Shown here piece by piece: positions 11,901 to 13,008 of a stretch of DNA of 13,008 bases; position 1 is the first letter of the stretch, and each line of letters begins with the position of its first letter. Location: assembly GCA_002898135.1 (NCBI GenBank), contig BDTQ01000221.1, positions 1 to 13,008 of the forward strand, written 5' to 3'. The stretch comes from a bacterium BMS3Bbin07 (GTDB taxonomy: Bacteria > Nitrospirota > Thermodesulfovibrionia > Thermodesulfovibrionales > JdFR-85). Made by a program: the position numbers and the translations under genes. The notes below the pieces were generated by a model that did no database searches, was not told the DNA's origin, and saw only the letters and a program-made list of their open reading frames with translations.

Positions 11901-12891
11901 GGATCTCCTTGATTACATAGATTGGTTTTCTCTGACTCTCGTGATAAACCCTTACGAGCATTTCACTTATAAGTCCCATGCCTATAAGCTGAATTCCGAC
12001 GATTATCAGGAGGATACTCAAAAGTAAAAGTGGCCTGCCCCCGATGGACTCCCCGAACAGGAGCTTTCTGAATGTGAGATACAGTGAGAGGGCAAAACCG
12101 ATAAAGCCGCAACCCAGTCCCAGGGGGCCAAAGAACTGTATGGGTTTTGTGGAGAAACTCTGCAGGAATTTTACTGTTATAAGGTCGAGCATAACCTTGA
12201 CTGTGCGCGAGATGCCGTATTTTGATTTGCCCCTAAGCCTCGGATGGTGAGTGGTCTCCACCTCTGTCACGCTCACACCATACCAGCTTGCCACAGCAGG
12301 AATGAACCTGTGCATTTCTCCATATAGTCTCAGACTTTTAATAACCTCACGCCTGTAAGCTTTTAAAGAGCATCCGTAATCATGAAGCCTTACCCCTGTT
12401 ACCCTGCTTATAAGCAAGTTTGCAGCCATTGAGGGGAGTCTTCTGCTGAAATAAGGGTCTTTCCTCTCCTTTCTCCAGCCACTCACAAGATCGAAGTCAT
12501 TGATATGGGCAAGGAGTTTCGGTATGTCTGCAGGATCATTCTGAAGGTCACCATCCATGGTTATAATAACGTCTCCCTGTGCAAGGTCAAAGCCGGCAGC
12601 AAAGGCGGCGGTCTGGCCGAAGTTCCGTCTCAGTATTAATACAATTACGTGTGGGTCTGAGAGGGATAAAGTGTTCAGGAGCAGAGGGGTTTTATCTGTG
12701 CTACCGTCGTCCACATATATGAGTTCGTAATCAAGCCCAAGGGATGGAAGTACATCAGTAAGTCTCCTGTGGAGTTCTTCAATGTTCTCTTCTTCGTTAT
12801 AGAGCGGGATTACTATAGATAGCTTTTTTAACCAGGCCGGTTTGTTTGTAATGTTTTTCTCCTCTTTTAGTTCGCTATCAGAGTGTTGCAC
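11881..12891 (-). CDS. Family 2 glycosyltransferase, polyprenyl-phosphate sugar synthase type (DPM1/GtrB/ArnC-like)
   Basis: The enzyme probably transfers a sugar from a nucleotide donor to a polyprenyl phosphate at the cytoplasmic face of the inner membrane. After a short polar N-terminus the GT-A domain starts at LSIVIPLYNEEENI (24-37), with VDDGSTD (60-66), RRNFGQTAAFAAGFDLAQGD (88-107), the metal-binding TMDGDLQNDP (111-120), YGCSLKAYRR (172-181) and HPRLRGKSKYG (216-226). Two C-terminal membrane helices (about 252-276 and 287-310) match the GtrB-like architecture. The sugar is unknown. It starts with GTG (12891-12889) with AAGGA seven bases upstream. Overlap with the downstream membrane-protein gene suggests the pair make and handle one lipid-linked sugar; that link is inference. 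Confidence 0.92.
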   Translation of the reverse strand: MQHSDSELKEEKNITNKPAWLKKLSIVIPLYNEEENIEELHRRLTDVLPSLGLDYELIYVDDGSTDKTPLLLNTLSLSDPHVIVLILRRNFGQTAAFAAGFDLAQGDVIITMDGDLQNDPADIPKLLAHINDFDLVSGWRKERKDPYFSRRLPSMAANLLISRVTGVRLHDYGCSLKAYRREVIKSLRLYGEMHRFIPAVASWYGVSVTEVETTHHPRLRGKSKYGISRTVKVMLDLITVKFLQSFSTKPIQFFGPLGLGCGFIGFALSLYLTFRKLLFGESIGGRPLLLLSILLIIVGIQLIGMGLISEMLVRVYHESQRKPIYVIKEILGQKEK

Positions 12892-12908
12892 GTTGATTTC
12901 CTTTTTTC

Positions 12909-12928
12909 CTCCCGTGTTTGTGCGGGAG
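12909..12928. other. Hairpin in the leader of the glycosyltransferase gene
   Basis: CTCCCG (12909-12914) and CGGGAG (12923-12928) form a perfect 6-bp GC-rich stem with an 8-base loop. On the coding (minus) strand it lies immediately upstream of GAAAAAAGGAAATCAAC and the GTG start. There is no U-run after the stem on either strand, so it is more likely a leader structure than a terminator. Confidence 0.4.
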
Positions 12929-12983
12929 TTCCTGACAAATAATCCTTTATCCTTGAGGTCTGTTGTTCAATATAAGTTGCAAT

Positions 12984-13007
12984 TGTACCCGATGTACCCG
13001 AACGGGT
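12984..13007. repeat. 9-bp tandem repeat and inverted repeat at the right edge
   Basis: TGTACCCGA occurs twice in direct tandem (12984-12992, 12993-13001). The second copy also forms an inverted pair, ACCCG (12996-13000) with CGGGT (13003-13007). The window ends here, so it is unclear whether this is the beginning of a larger repeat, an operator or a neighbouring gene's regulatory region. Confidence 0.5.
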
Positions 13008-13008
13008 T

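Noticed and set aside
12909..12928. GC-rich hairpin considered as a rho-independent terminator
   Set aside because: The T-run on the plus strand precedes rather than follows the stem, and on the minus strand an A-run follows.

Overview
The window looks like chromosomal DNA from an anaerobic, probably motile bacterium. It carries sixteen protein genes and no tRNA, rRNA or CRISPR array. A four-subunit oxygen-sensitive pyruvate:ferredoxin oxidoreductase, an additional two-cluster ferredoxin-type subunit, and an MglA/MglB polarity switch very like that of Myxococcus point to an anaerobe from a Nitrospirota (Thermodesulfovibrionia-like) or deltaproteobacterial lineage. That placement is inference; no marker gene here settles it. 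The coding content is mostly housekeeping, and the unusual material lies in the intergenic regions.

Layout. (1) Plus strand, 1-3492: the 3' part of a response-regulator gene, an intergenic array of 8-bp repeats, acylphosphatase, then the tightly packed bioB-bioW-lipid kinase genes. BioW makes pimeloyl-CoA from free pimelate and BioB performs the last step of biotin synthesis; bioF, bioA and bioD are not in the window. (2) Minus strand, 7771-3489: porC-porD-porA-porB followed after 98 bp by mglB-mglA. The por genes encode pyruvate (2-oxoacid) oxidation to acyl-CoA with reduction of ferredoxin; mglBA encode a small Ras-like GTPase and its roadblock-type activator that set cell polarity for pilus or gliding motility. 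An AT-rich array of 7-bp repeats separates porA from porB. (3) Plus strand, 7940-9822: recN (double-strand-break repair) and, overlapping it by 4 bp, a small 2x[4Fe-4S] protein resembling the delta subunit of 2-oxoglutarate:ferredoxin oxidoreductase, but without the other subunits. (4) 9823-10141: a gene-free gap occupied by a long imperfect inverted repeat with terminal repeats and nested REP-like palindromes, resembling a fold-back or MITE-like element. Its right end supplies the last codons and stop of the next gene. (5) Minus strand, 12891-10142: a polyprenyl-phosphate-type family 2 glycosyltransferase, a multi-membrane-span YbhN/AglD-type protein and a SpoU/TrmH RNA methyltransferase, each overlapping the next. 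The final 117 bp before the right edge hold a small hairpin and a 9-bp tandem repeat.

No clearly new multi-gene system was found. The best leads are the fold-back element at 9833-10152, the short-period arrays (7, 8 and 9 bp) that recur in separate intergenic gaps, and the orphan KorD-like ferredoxin coupled to recN.
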